The translations under genes and the position numbers were made by a program. The notes beneath the pieces were generated by a model. It searched no databases, had not been told where the DNA came from, and saw only the letters and a list, made by a program, of their open reading frames with translations. A DNA stretch of 64,000 bases from Eleusine coracana subsp. coracana (taxonomy: Eukaryota; Streptophyta; Magnoliopsida; Poales; Poaceae): positions 33,491,969-33,555,968 of the forward strand of contig CM064424.1 in assembly GCA_032690845.1 (NCBI GenBank), read 5' to 3'. This document shows, piece after piece, positions 1 to 11,175 of this stretch (position 1 is the stretch's first letter; every line of letters begins with the position of its first letter).

Positions 1-268
1 GGCTAAGACATCGGAAATTTAACATTGATATTTCTACTAAGGAGTTACCGCTTTCCTCAGCGGGCTTACCCATGTTCTATTTAATTATGGTGTAAACAGG
101 ATGCTTTATAACTGGTTTCGACCAACGAGACAACTACCACAACGATCCGAAGGCTTTGTTGAGGAGAGTGCGTCAAAGACTCACCCCTCCTTGGCCTGTA
201 CTTGCTCTTGCAGGACCTCCGATCACTCAAGCTAGCAGGGAGTCCCGTCTCCGTCCGCTCAACCAACC

Positions 269-724
269 ATGGCTGAAAAGATGATCCACGACTACTCCGC
301 CCTATCTGCAGACAACATCCGCACCGGTCCAAACCCGAATATGGGGAATGGAGGCTATGAGATGAAACCGGCCTTAATCTACATGGTTCTGGCTAGCCGC
401 ACCGGTCCAGGAACTAGAGCACCTCGAACGGGCGCTTCTGGAAGCTCCCAATACCATTGGGAGCAACCACAGTACCCTGGATTTACTAGCTCATCAACAC
501 ACTTCACTAGTTCATCCCATAAAGAGTATGAACCATCCAATCCCTATGGGATGGGAAGCTATCATCAACCTTATGGAGGCATAGAAACTTCACGTTCTGC
601 CCGATTCACATCATACAACTTCCCGGAGCTAGAAGGTGACATGCAATACTTGGCTGCAAACGCTTATGAGACAAACATGAGAACCCAAGAAATACAAGCA
701 GCCATAAGGGATAGGCAACAATAG
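269..724 (+). pseudogene. Gag start fused to env-region tail
   Basis: An open frame of 151 codons. The first ~40 residues match the N-terminus of the neighbouring gag (3015 on; shared motif PNPNMGNGGYEMKPAL). From about base 391 it matches 7485-7800, the region after the env-like ORF, rich in Ser, Tyr, Gln and Gly. The junction is an internal deletion of about 7 kb relative to the longer copy, and the join happens to stay open. There is no reason to think the fusion protein has a function; it is the scar of a deletion. Translation would stop at 722-724. Confidence 0.7.
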
Positions 725-849
725 CAAGAACAAACGTCGGAACAACTTCAGACAAACCTCTCCATGATGGATCAACTGTTTGGTCACTTCAACATTAATT
801 ATCAATCGTAGCAGTGAACACCATCCAAGCTTAAGTCTTGCAAAGACCT

Positions 850-862
850 AAGCTTGGGGAGG
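850..862 (+). promoter_or_regulatory. Polypurine-tract-like sequence in copy A
   Basis: AAGCTTGGGGAGG. It matches the tract that directly precedes the 3' LTR of copy B (9005-9017) but here lies hundreds of bases inside the element. The same internal site is present in copy B at 7925-7937. It could be an internal (central) polypurine tract or a remnant of an older LTR boundary. Confidence 0.4.
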
Positions 863-1419
863 TACGTATCCAAGGTACGCCATTTGTCCTACCCTCTCAC
901 CCTCTGTTTCTAGTTAAGTTGTTTTATTTCCTTTATAAAAAAAATTCAGTTTCAATAAAACTTAAGAAAACCTAAAAAAAATAATTTTTCGCTTTCAAGG
1001 AAAACCATAAAAATTTGCAAAACCAAAAAGAACAAAAACATTTCCAGTTTCAAATAAAATTTGAGAGCTTAGTCTCTACTTATGGAAATGATGAATAGTT
1101 GCTCTGCTAGCTCCCTGTGAGTCTCAAGTATACAACCTCTACTCTTCATTTTGGTGGGTAATGGTAGACCGGCATGATGATAACGCTAGCCTCTCTATGT
1201 TTTAGTGGGTGAAAAATGGCTAATAAAGACCAAGTCTAGTTGTTGGGATTCATGATATAACATGTTTTGGATAAGTCTATGATCTCCTCATGATTAGAGT
1301 CTAATAATTTCTTTCAAAACCATGCTACAATAAAACCCCCCCTACTCGATGTATGTCTTTCCTATGATAGAAAAATTCCTACCAAGGCAAGATATTAATT
1401 GTAAACCCACTTTTATGCC

Positions 1420-2712
1420 ATCCGGACCAAAATCTGAGCCATCCAAAGCAAGTCAGTTAGAAACCGACCAAATCCAGTGGCCGCACGGCCTGGCCTGCCG
1501 CCCGGCGGTGCATGCCGCCCGGCACACGTGGCCGCCCGACGGGGCAAGTTTTGCCCACCGACTCTCCTCCACCTTGAAGTACCCGCCAAGTCTCCGCCAC
1601 CTATAAATAGAGGGGGAATTTGGCAGAAACAAGACATCAAGAAAGTGAAACGCATTGGAATTCATTTCCCACTATTTGTGCTACATAGTAGAGTCGGTTA
1701 GTTAGTCGGGAGTTAGAGTCTAGTCGAGACCATCGCTCGGGATTCCGGAAGTCATCTCGGAATCTTGGTATGAGCTCTCTTGTATCTTTTCTCTTTTTGT
1801 AAGACTTATCCCTTATCAATATAATTATCTTTTCCTTTATATCTTATCAAGTATTTATCCTTAGTGAATTTCCTCAAGTTACAATTATCGGGAAAGAACT
1901 TTGAAGCATAGTTTACGGGATTTCCGGCTAGGATTTAATTAAGTTTAGTTCTTGAATAGAACTTAGACTTGGTTATTCCCCGGCTATTCTTCCGCTAGGC
2001 CAACGGAAGAATATGTAGTGAAAACGTAGGCGTGGTGCCTAAGTTAACACTAGCTGGTTTTGCATTCGTCCCCACGGGCTGTGTGGTAGGTGGCAGGTGG
2101 TGACAGCCCTGTCCGTCCATTTAGTATTCCACCACGTTCGGGAAGTCTCAAGAAGGGTTGTCTAGCGGTAATGTGCCCACTAGTGTACAATGTTAGTTAC
2201 CGACCCTATTAGTGGATCGTTGTCGTGCCCCGACGTAATCTTATTATTGAAAACTCGAGGTTGTACCATGAATTTGGTGTAAGCACTCAACCCGAGTAAC
2301 TAGGATTTTTGACACTTGACTTAGATATAATAGGAAGATATAATCTTAGGAATTATAGACTTAGACTCGTTGTCCCCCCGGCTAGCTTAACCGATCTCTT
2401 TATCTATCTTAGTGTGGATTTCTCCTATATCACTGCTGCCCCAATTATTATTATCGAACATCCTTACCCCCGTCTTTGGTCAGCTGGTATAATTCTTATA
2501 GATATATCTTTGTCAAACCAAGATACTTTTATGCCTAGCTTCCCTGTGGAAAATAAATACGATACCTTGGAATACTCCCGGGTGAAATGCTACAATAGAT
2601 GTTCCGTGCGCTTGCGGACTGGTCACTCTTAAAGCATAACAAACATCAAATCATTTCTGGCGTTGTACCAGGGATAGCGATATTCTTGATACGATGTTAA
2701 GAAATGCCAACA
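1420..2712 (+). repeat. Athila LTR, 5' part missing
   Basis: Collinear with 9651-10963, the 3' two thirds of the complete LTR of copy B. It ends in CCAACA immediately before a primer-binding site. The first ~633 bp of the LTR are absent; the upstream bases 1080-1419 are internal 3' non-coding DNA of copy A. The same LTR serves as 3' LTR of copy A and 5' LTR of copy B. Confidence 0.85.
1602..1609 (+). promoter_or_regulatory. LTR TATA box
   Basis: TATAAATA within CCACCTATAAATAGAGG; the same block is at 9848 in the other LTR. It is the probable RNA polymerase II promoter of the element, with transcription expected roughly 30 bp downstream. Confidence 0.7.
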
Positions 2713-2720
2713 AACATTTT

Positions 2721-2738
2721 TGGCGCCGTTGTCGGAGA
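2721..2738 (+). other. Primer-binding site (tRNA-Asp type)
   Basis: TGGCGCCGTTGTCGGAGA, 9 bases after the LTR end. It is close to the complement of a plant tRNA-Asp 3' end (TGGCGCCGTTGCCGGGGA, recalled), with two mismatches at its 3' half. Athila elements commonly use this primer. Confidence 0.8.
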
Positions 2739-3014
2739 ACCAATAGGCTAAGATATCAGAAATTCAACATTGATATTTCTACTAAGGAGTTACCGCTTTC
2801 TTTAGCGGGCTTACCCTTGTTCTGTTTAATTGTGGTGTAAACAGGACGTTTTATGACTGGTTTCGACCTACCAGACAACTACCACGACGATCCGAAGGCT
2901 TTGTTGAGGAGAGTGCGTCAAAGACTCACCCCTCCTCGGCCTGTACTTGCTCTTGCAGCACCTTCGATCACTCAATCTCAGTTGTGAGTCCCTTCTCCGT
3001 CCGCTCAACCAACC

Positions 3015-3939
3015 ATGGCTAAAAAGACGATCTGCGACTACTCCGCCCCGTCTACAAACAACATCCACACCGGTCCAAACCCGAACATGGGGAATGGAGG
3101 CTATGAGATGAAACCGGCCTTAATCAACATCGTTCTGTCGAGTCCTTTCTATGGCAAGGCATCAGAAGACGCAAATGCCCACCTCCAACAGTTTTTGGTG
3201 GTGTGCAGCACTTTCACCATGAGGGATGTGACCCTTGAGGCCATTTGCATTCGTCTTTTCCCATTTTCACTCTTGTGGAAGGCGAAGCAGTGGTTCTATA
3301 GCAATCAAGAAGAGCTCACCACATGGGACAAGTGGTCCAACGCTTTCCTTGCTAAGTTCTTCCCGCTAGACAAAACCAATGCCCTGCGGAACAAGATTTC
3401 ATGTTTCCAACAGCTAACCGATGAGAGCATTCCTGAGGCATGGGAACATTTCCAAGAATACACTATGGCATGCCCACATCATGGAATGCAAGATTGGTTG
3501 CTGATTCAAAGCTTTTACCATGGGCTCAACCACCCCACTCATGAGCACCTAGATGCAGTTGCTGGAGGTTCCTTCTTCTCTCTGAAGGTCAAAGAAGCTC
3601 AAACTCTCATAGAAAAGATGGTCGCCAACTACAGTGGCTATGATGAGACAGAACCAGCCGCAACCCAAGATGAGAGGAGTCCACCAAGTTGATGGTATTG
3701 ACATGCTAGCAATCAAGATGGATCAACTTTTGAAGAAAATGGACGTACCTTAGACTCTCCAATCCTTGGACTCTCGCATGACTTGTGAAGTCTGTGGAAA
3801 CTTCGGACACATGGGAAGCCACTGCCAAGAAACTCAAGAAGAAGAAGTGAACTACCTCAACAACAGCAACAACAACAACGGGTTTAGGCCCCGTACGAAC
3901 AACTTCGAATGGGAGTCCAAGCCACAAGAACATGGGTAA
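3015..3939 (+). pseudogene. Athila gag (capsid and zinc knuckle)
   Basis: Structural protein that would package the retrotransposon RNA. The start at 3015 begins the conserved N-terminus also present in copy A. The capsid-like retrotransposon gag domain spans about residues 45-210, with Athila hallmarks such as FPFSLLWKAKQWFY and SIPEAWEHFQEY. The first frame stops at 3690-3692; shifting by one base near 3690 restores similarity, including a CCHC knuckle at 3784-3825 (CEVCGNFGHMGSHC). A TAG lies at 3751 in that second frame, so the gene is dead. An Asn-rich tract follows (about 3855-3880). Confidence 0.8.
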
Positions 3940-4065
3940 CTCTGGAAACTTTACTCGTAATGAATCTTTCTTCGTGATCTTGTTCTAGCACAATCTAAAA
4001 TCAATGAAAGCATTAATAGAAAATTTATTGCTACTGATAAAATCCTAGAAAGTATAGATTCCCAT

Positions 4066-5070
4066 ATGGAAACCTTTAATACCTCCCTGCAAAACCAGCT
4101 TAGTCATAATAAAATGTTAGAAACACTAATTGCTCAGCTGGCCGCTTCTATTGTTAAGCCTAACTTGGGCAAGCTCCCCGGTCAGCCGGAAGCTTGTCCC
4201 AAAGAAAATGTTAGTGCGGTCACAACTAGAGGCGGAAAATCCACACAAGATCCGCCAAATCCTAACATTGCAGGGAAAACTTGGGAACCCGATGACGAGT
4301 CAGAAGGGGAGGAAGAAACTGAAGTTGAGGAGGCAAAGGCACCTCTCAAGAAGGTGCCACAGGAGTTCTATGATACCCTGGTGTTGCCATTTTCCCCTCG
4401 ACAAAGGAAGTCAACAGTGGACGAATAATTTAGGAAGTTTGTAGAGGTAATAAAGAAATTATATATCAACATACCACTACTTGATGCTATGTAGGTTCCT
4501 ACATACTCCAAGTACCTAAAGGACATCCTCAACAACAAACGCCCAATGCCGTCCACGGAGGTTGTCAAATTAACAGAAGAGTGCAGCGCTGCTATCTTGA
4601 ACTCCCTCCCAGAAAAGAAGCGAGATCCGGAATGCCCAACCATCCCATGATCCATCGGGATGCAACAATTCAACAACGCCCTCTGTGACTTGGGAGCGAG
4701 CGTGAGCGTCATGCCAAAGGTAGTGTATGACAAACTCGATGTCAATTCATTATCCCCTACGGTAATGTGCTTGCAGCTCATCGACCAATCAGTCCGCTAC
4801 CAGGCGGGCATTGCGGAGGACGTACCCGTAAGGATAAGGAACTCCCTAGTTCCCATCGACCTTGTGGTGCTGGATATGGAGGCCGATGCAAAGACACCTC
4901 TTAGACAAGGAAGACCATTCCTTGGCACTGCAAATGCCAACATTGATGTTGGTGCTAGAGAAATCCACCATAACATTAATGGGCACGACGAAAAGTTCGC
5001 CTTCAAGCCCCGAACGGAACAATGCAATCAGGTACGCATCTTTTATGGCAAAAATCCTAACACGGTGTAG
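4066..5070 (+). pseudogene. Athila gag C-terminus and aspartic protease
   Basis: Same frame as the zinc-knuckle segment. 4066-4428 carries the linker typical of plant Athila polyproteins (KLPGQPE, then VTTRGGKST) and an acidic stretch. After stops around 4429-4650 the frame continues at 4660 with the retropepsin-like domain: the motif CDLGASVSVMP near 4684, where the family shows DLGA rather than DTGA or DSGA, and a GRPFL motif near 4909. It ends at 5068-5070. Reverse transcriptase would normally follow but is absent. Several stops make it non-functional. Confidence 0.75.
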
Positions 5071-6376
5071 AAAATTGAGGTGTATCCAATTCCACCAAAA
5101 ATGGGTGCGCCAGCGGTTAAAGTTAAGAGCATACCACCACCGCCCAAGGAGAACGAGCCACAAGAAATGAAGAAAAAGGTCACCGCCAAGCCAAAGAAAA
5201 TCAAACAAGTATGACGGAAGAAAGAAGCTGCACCGATCGTTGAAAATTCTCCATCCACGACGAGCACCACGAAGAATTAAGCATGGAGGACCTCTTGTTC
5301 GAGACGTAAAATTCGAACCCTCGTCAGAAGGTAACCGATATTTTTCCCCCATTCCCTCTTATATACCATTAGATTAGGTTGTTTTTATTCTCATCTTTAA
5401 CCATTAAATTAGGTTATAAAAAAAATTGAAAAATTTTGGTGATAATTCAGCCATGTTTCCTGGCCGGGAGGTCGTTTTTGTGTCAAAACGACCATCCGGG
5501 TGCTGATTCAGGGCTTTAACCCAGCCTAAAATAACCCAGTTAAATTTCAGCATCCGGGAGGTCATTTTTCATGAAAAACGACCCCCGGCTGGGTCATTTT
5601 TGCCGCCTGGCAAGCCATGCCACCCGACACAATATTTCTTCGGATTCCTGGCCCTTTTTACGCAAGAATGATGGCCATGAGTGGATGAGGAGTGGCCACC
5701 TTTTCACATGTGATATTTTTTTTCACCTAGAGCCCTATATGCAAAAATACAAGTGAATGAGAGCCACACAAATTATTCCATCTCTTGATCATCCACTCTC
5801 ACCTGCCACTCTATTCACCTAGGCTTTTAGAGGGCAGAATACTCATTGCAAAATTCTAACTTTGGTCATCCCATCAATCCTTCCTTGCCCCCTGTCCTCT
5901 CTCCTTTTTCGGAATAATGGAGGCATGCAGTTCACTGGCACCTATACCAAAAAAGTGGTCACCAATAATGCACCCAAGTGGGAGGAAAAGACCTGCCGGC
6001 CGGCATGGGTCACCACCCGGCATAGGCTGTCGGACGGCCTAGCCACATTGCCCCCCAAGGCTCCTCTTGAGCCTATAAATAGAGGGCTCACTCTCCTTTG
6101 CTTCTCCACTCAAAGCATTCGGCAGAAAACTTCCTCTCTCCCTCACAAACTCTCTCCCTTTGCACTTCTTTTCTCACTCAACTAGCTCCCTCTAGTAAGT
6201 GCACCTTGCACTTAGCAATAAAAGTGTGCTACAATAAAAACAACTAGAGAGAGTCTTGTTGTCACCCTTGCACGTTTGAATGACTAACACTTGGACTACT
6301 AACTGCATGACTAACCACTGACCATTATCATCATATTGTCCTTTGGGTATTGTGTCCAAGTAACCCTTTTGTAGGA
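5071..6376 (+). other. Non-coding stretch between protease and env-like ORF
   Basis: 5071-5290 is the degraded end of the protease frame (Pro/Lys rich). From about 5300 I see no coding similarity. The stretch contains GC-rich segments resembling the U3 of this element's LTR, a TATA box at 6074 and a splice-acceptor-like site just before the env-like start. This is where RT, RNase H and integrase would normally be. Confidence 0.6.
6074..6081 (+). promoter_or_regulatory. Internal TATA box upstream of env-like ORF
   Basis: TATAAATA in GCCTATAAATAGAGGG, the same block as the LTR promoter (1600-1615), followed about 40 bases later by CGGCAGAAAA, which resembles the LTR sequence after its TATA box. 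It lies about 300 bp upstream of the env-like start. Promoter activity is inferred. Confidence 0.45.
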
Positions 6377-7480
6377 ATGGCAAGTATTTGGAGAGGCCTC
6401 TACACCAAGTTCAGCAACAGCAGCAGCAGCTCAAGCCGGGGGAGGCGCACACCAAGTGAGCACTCAGAAGCTAGACACTCCGGAGCTTCATATGGGCATG
6501 CTCCGAGTTATACCTCGGACTCAATGTCCATATCTGAAGCTCCAACGGAGCAAAGTATGCAAGTTGAAGAGTTTGACAAGTTCATGGAGAGTGAAGACAA
6601 TATGATGTTCAATGACTATGACAAGCGAAGCAAGTTCACCGCTATTCGGGATCGGGAATTCACGTCCGTGCGCAAGTTCGACCACAACTTCCTTAAGCAA
6701 ATTGGCATCCTCGCCAATTTCAAGTAGCGCTCAACTTAGCTGGATGGTATGATTTCTACCATCTTGATGATTACGGTTCTAAATGGCTTACCATTGAATT
6801 CCTTTGCACCTTAAAATTCCTCACCACTCCGTCCGACAAATTAGGCACTCTCTATACATTTCGTCTTTTTGGTGAAACCTATGAACGGTCTTTAAAACAA
6901 ATTAGTACCTACCTTGGTTTTGATCGTAAGCCCGCTGTAGACATTAATAAACTGAAAGGTTTGGACTAAGATAGGAAATCCTGTCACGGGGCAGAAGTGC
7001 ACTAGCGACATCCATAACCCTTCGCTCCGTGTAATTCACCGCTTTATCACTCACTACCTCACCCCTCGGGGTGATGTACAATCAGTGAATAGTTTGGACA
7101 AAGCCTATCTTTATGTTGTGATAAAGAAAACTAAAATGAACCCCACTTTCTTCCTCATCAACCATTGGCTCACTCTAGCATTCAAGCAACATGGACCTAT
7201 CACTTTCACACCTTTTGTCACTAGAATTGCAAGAATGGTTGGCGCTCTTCATAGAGCTAGAACAGATCGCCTCCCTAGTGCTTCTTTGCTAGGGAAAGAT
7301 CACTTTTGGCAAGCCCACCTTTTGGAGGAGGAGAACAATAGGTTCTACATGCTTTATCCAGCGCAAAACGCAGAGATAGAATTGCCTAACCCCGAGCTCA
7401 CCATCATCGATAGAAAGAACTTTCTATACAATTGGCAAAGCTCCCGTGCAATGTGCATGACACAGTGTTTCAGGGGATAG
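6377..7480 (+). pseudogene. Env-like ORF (Athila third ORF)
   Basis: Plant Athila elements carry an extra ORF after pol, often called env-like because of its position; its function is not established. The start at 6377 follows a pyrimidine-rich TTTTGTAG acceptor-like site by two bases. The N-terminus is Ser-rich; around 6620-6720 comes a conserved segment (FTAIRDREFTSVRKFD). Similarity shifts to another frame at about 6727-6970, then returns to the first frame (7085-7480), indicating two frameshifts. I see no convincing signal peptide or transmembrane segment. The frame ends at 7478-7480. Confidence 0.65.
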
Positions 7481-9017
7481 GCCAGGAACTAGAGCACCTC
7501 GAACGGGCACTTCTAGAAGCTCCCAGTACCATTGGGAGCAACCACAGTACGTTGGATTTACTAGCTCATCAGCACACTTCACTAGTTCATCCCATGAAGA
7601 GTATGAACCATCCAATCCCTATAGGATGGGAAGTTATCATCAACCTTATGGAGGCATAGGAACTTCACGTTCTGCCCGATTCACATCATACAAGTTCCCG
7701 GAGCTGGATGGTGACATGCAATACCTGGCAGCAAACGCTTATGAGACAAACATGAGAACCCAACAAATACAAGCAGCCATAAGGGATAGGCAACAATAGC
7801 AAGAACAAATGTCGGAACAATTTCAGACAAACCTCTCCATGATGAATCAACTGTTTGGCCACTTCAACATTAATTATCAACCGCAACAGTGAACGCCATC
7901 CGAGCTTAAGTCTTGCAAAGACCTAAGCTTAGGGTGGTACGTATCCAAGGTACGCCATTTGTCCTACCCTCTCACCCACTGTTTCTAGTTAACTTGTTTT
8001 ATTTCTTTTATAAAAAAAATCAGTTCAATAAAACTTAAGAAAACCTAAAAAAAAAATCGCTTTCAAGGAAAACTATAAAAATTTTGGTGGGTAATGGTAG
8101 ACGCCAATCATTTTCCTTCACGCTATCTTTGAGTTCTCAAACAATCATGCTTGGTTATGCGGTTTTCACATTAGATTCAAGCATCCACTTCACCAAGCAT
8201 GTCAGCCAAAAATCTCTCCTTTGCAAAAACGTCGATCCTACAAGAAAGATTTTGGTCCTCCCAAAATAAATGCTCAGAAAAAGTTTGCAAAAATATTTGA
8301 ACTAGCTTCCCTACACTATGAGAGCTGAAAAAAAAATCAGCTCTCATAGATGTACAAATGCCAAGTTTCAAGGTTCATTCTTTGAGTAAAATAAAGGACC
8401 ATCCTTTCACTCTAGCACAAAAATCCCGTCTTTGTTAAAGATTTTTGCTATTGTGCTAGTCCACTCCTTCACGTGAGTCCATTCTCTCCCTCTCCCCTGG
8501 ACATTATTTCCAAATGGTTGGAATGAGAAAGTGCAAAGTCTTTTCGCTAGGACCATCTCTTAACTTAACAAAATATGCATACTAGATGTGCCATCTTACC
8601 AAGCTCCACATATAAAGTCAAATTTCAAAGAATATGATGCGCACTTGGTGAGGAAATACAATTTTTGAGAGATGAGAGTCATAGTGAAAAATTGCTCCAA
8701 GAGGGAAAATTTTCAATCTTATGCAGCATTACAAAAACTTTGGACTCATGATCATGTAGGAGGTTAAATGACAAAATCTAAACTAATTGTTCTGAGTTCC
8801 AACCGCTCATGACAAGGTCATAAAATGCCTAAGAGCCCCACTTACAATAAGAAAGACTTAGCGATCAACTTGTGCAGGTTTACCACTACCCCTATGTTGT
8901 AGGAGTATGTGTTTGTACACTTGATCCTTGCAGGGCTCTAATATTAAAGCAACTCCTGATCCATCACTTCCAAGTTTTAATTTGCTCGGGGCGAGCAAAG
9001 GTTTAAGCTTAGGGAGG
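7481..9017 (+). other. Athila 3' internal region
   Basis: 7485-7890 encodes, in broken frames, the Ser/Tyr/Gln-rich tail also fused to gag in copy A. A polypurine-like tract is at 7925-7937. From about 7950 to 9004 the sequence is A/T-rich and non-coding, with no gene seen. Confidence 0.6.
9005..9017 (+). promoter_or_regulatory. Polypurine tract
   Basis: AAGCTTAGGGAGG directly abuts the TGTTGG start of the 3' LTR, the expected plus-strand primer position. Confidence 0.7.
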
Positions 9018-10963
9018 TGTTGGTGGCCCTTGAAACCCAATATCAGCCACCAACCGATCGGAAAATGCAAGGTAAAGACCAAAGTTTCTTGAATATTTGT
9101 TTAAACTAATAAAGTTCCACAAGTTTTGGTGAAATATATGTTTGAAGGGTCAAAAAGGCTAAAATTATGTAAAAACATGAAGAAATGCCCCATCGGCCGA
9201 TTCTGCCTTAAACAGCAGGTTGACAGGGTCATATGTGGCTGAAATCAGCGCCCGGCAGGGTCGTGATGACTGAAATCAAAACCCAGCCGATAGGAACATA
9301 TCAGGTAAAAAATAGCCACCCGGTGGGTCAAAACAAGTTATCATGAGGCTGATCATCCGACCCGACCGACTTTGCAAAACACTCCACCATGAAGCTGTTT
9401 TCTCCCCCCGAACAAAAAGCTATGGAATATGGCTAAGGAAAAAGGTTTACAAAATGGCCTAACCGGGAGAAACCACGGGGCGACCCGAAGGGGTCGGCAC
9501 CCGACCCAGGCAGCTGCCCGGCCTAGCTTGCCACCCGGCCTGGCCTGCCGCCCGGCCTGGGTTGGCCACCCAAGGTTGCCAGCCCATGAGGCCCATGAGG
9601 CTTACCAACCCCAAAATGGAGAATTCGGTGGGAACCGACCAAGGAACCGTCATCCGGACCAAAATCTAAGCCGTCCAAAGCAAGTCGGTTGGAAACCGAC
9701 CAAATCTAGCGGCCGCCCAGCCTGACCTGCAGCCCGGCGGTGCATGCCGCTTGGCATGCCCGGCCGCCTGACACACGTGACCGCCCGACAGGGCAAATTT
9801 TGCCCACCGACTCTCCACCTTGAAGTACCCGCCAAGTCTCCGCCACCTATAAATAGATGGGGAATTCGGCAAAAACAAGACATCAAACAAGTGAAACACA
9901 TTGGAATCTATTTCCCACTACTTGTGCTACTTAGTAGAGTAGGTTAGTTAGTCGGGAGTTAGAGTCTAGTCGAGAGCATCGCTCGGGATTCCGAAAGTCG
10001 TCTCAGAGTCTTGGTATGAGCTCTCTTGTATCTTTTCTCTTTTTGTAAAACTTATCCCTTATCAATATAATTATCTTTTCCTTTATATCTTGTCAAGTAT
10101 TTATCCTTACTTTGTCAATTTCCTTAAGTTATAATTATCAGGAAAGAACTTTGAAGCATAGTTTACGGGATTCCGGCTAGAATTTAATTAAGTTTAGTTC
10201 TTGAATAGAACTTAGATTTGGTTATTCCCTAGCTATTCTTCTGCTAGGCCAACGGAAGAATATCTAGTGAAAACATAGGCGCGGTGCCTAAGTTCACACT
10301 AGCTGGTTTTACATTCATCCCCACGAGCTGTGTGGTAGGCGGCAGGTGGTGACAGCCCTGTCCGTCCATTTAGTATTCCACCACGTTTGGGAAGTCTCAA
10401 GCAGGGTTGTCTAGCGGTAACGTGCCCACTAGTGTATGAGGTTAGTTACCGACCCTATTAGTGGATCGTTGTCGTGCCCTGAAGTAAGCTTATTGGTGAA
10501 AGACTCGAGGTTGTACCATGAATTTGGTGTAAGCACTCAACCCGAGTAACTAGGATTTTTGACACTTGACTTAGATATAATAGGAAGATATAATCTTAGG
10601 AATTCTAGACTTAGACTCACTGTCCTCCCGGCTAGCTTAACCGATCTCTTTATCTATCTTAGTGCGGATTTCTCCTGTATCACTACTGCCCCAACTATTA
10701 TTATTGAACATCCTTACCCTCGTCTTTGGTCAGTTGGTATAATTCTTATAGTTATATCTTTGTTTAACCAAGATACTCTTATGCCTAGCTTCCCTGCGGA
10801 AAATAAATACAATACCTTGGAATACTCCCGGGTGAAATGCTACAATAGATGTTCCGTGCACTTGCGGATTGGTTCACCCTTAAAGCATAACAAACATCAA
10901 ATCATTTCTGGCGTCGTACTAGGGATAGCGATATTCTTGATATGACGTTAAGAAATGCCAACA
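9018..10963 (+). repeat. Athila complete 3' LTR (1946 bp)
   Basis: Begins TGTTGGTGGC and ends GCCAACA, giving short inverted ends. TATA box at 9848-9855. Its last 1313 bp are collinear with 1420-2712. It directly borders LINE ORF1 sequence at 10964. Confidence 0.88.
9848..9855 (+). promoter_or_regulatory. LTR TATA box
   Basis: TATAAATA in CACCTATAAATAGATGG, the counterpart of 1602-1609. Confidence 0.7.
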
Positions 10964-11175
10964 CTGTCCATGTGCCGGCGGCCACCCAAACCGTCGTTTC
11001 CTTGATGGACTCCCCCACCCCCTCCCCTACCCAACAGGCGTCGGTAGTTTTCCCCTCCGTTCCATCTATCGCGGCACCAGCCCTCTCCAAGGGTCGTTCC
11101 AAGCAGGAGAGCTGGAGTGACGGAAGCCCGGCTTCCTCCTCTGGCGGCTCTATAGTGGGGCAACGGGCGACGCCC
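10964..11175 (+). pseudogene. LINE ORF1, N-terminal part
   Basis: Pro/Ser-rich open frame that continues, after removal of the solo LTR and one copy of the CGCCC duplication, into the sequence at 13208. The natural start is lost upstream at the Athila LTR border. Assignment rests on the downstream part. Confidence 0.5.

Larger units (their letters stand above)
1..1419 (+). mobile_element. Athila-type Ty3/gypsy copy A, internally deleted
   Basis: The window opens just downstream of a primer-binding site: bases 1-80 match the leader at 2748-2830 of the neighbouring copy. A gag start (269-390) is then joined directly to the tail of the env-like region (about 391-800), so gag C-terminus, protease and env body are all missing. 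From about 800 the sequence is the non-coding 3' internal region, homologous to 7880-8090. It runs into a truncated LTR at 1420. Its own 5' LTR lies outside the window. Family assignment rests on the second copy, whose gag is clearly Athila-like. Confidence 0.8.
1420..10963 (+). mobile_element. Athila-type Ty3/gypsy copy B, lacks RT/RNase H/integrase
   Basis: 5' LTR truncated (1420-2712), tRNA-Asp-type primer site (2721), gag (3015), gag C-terminus and protease (4066-5070), env-like ORF (6377-7480), polypurine tract (9005-9017), complete 3' LTR (9018-10963). No RT, RNase H or integrase motif was found in any frame between protease and the env-like gene, so the copy is non-autonomous. LTR ends are TGTTGG and CCAACA. 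It abuts LINE sequence at 10964. The target duplication cannot be tested because the outer 5' LTR of the array lies outside the window. Confidence 0.85.
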
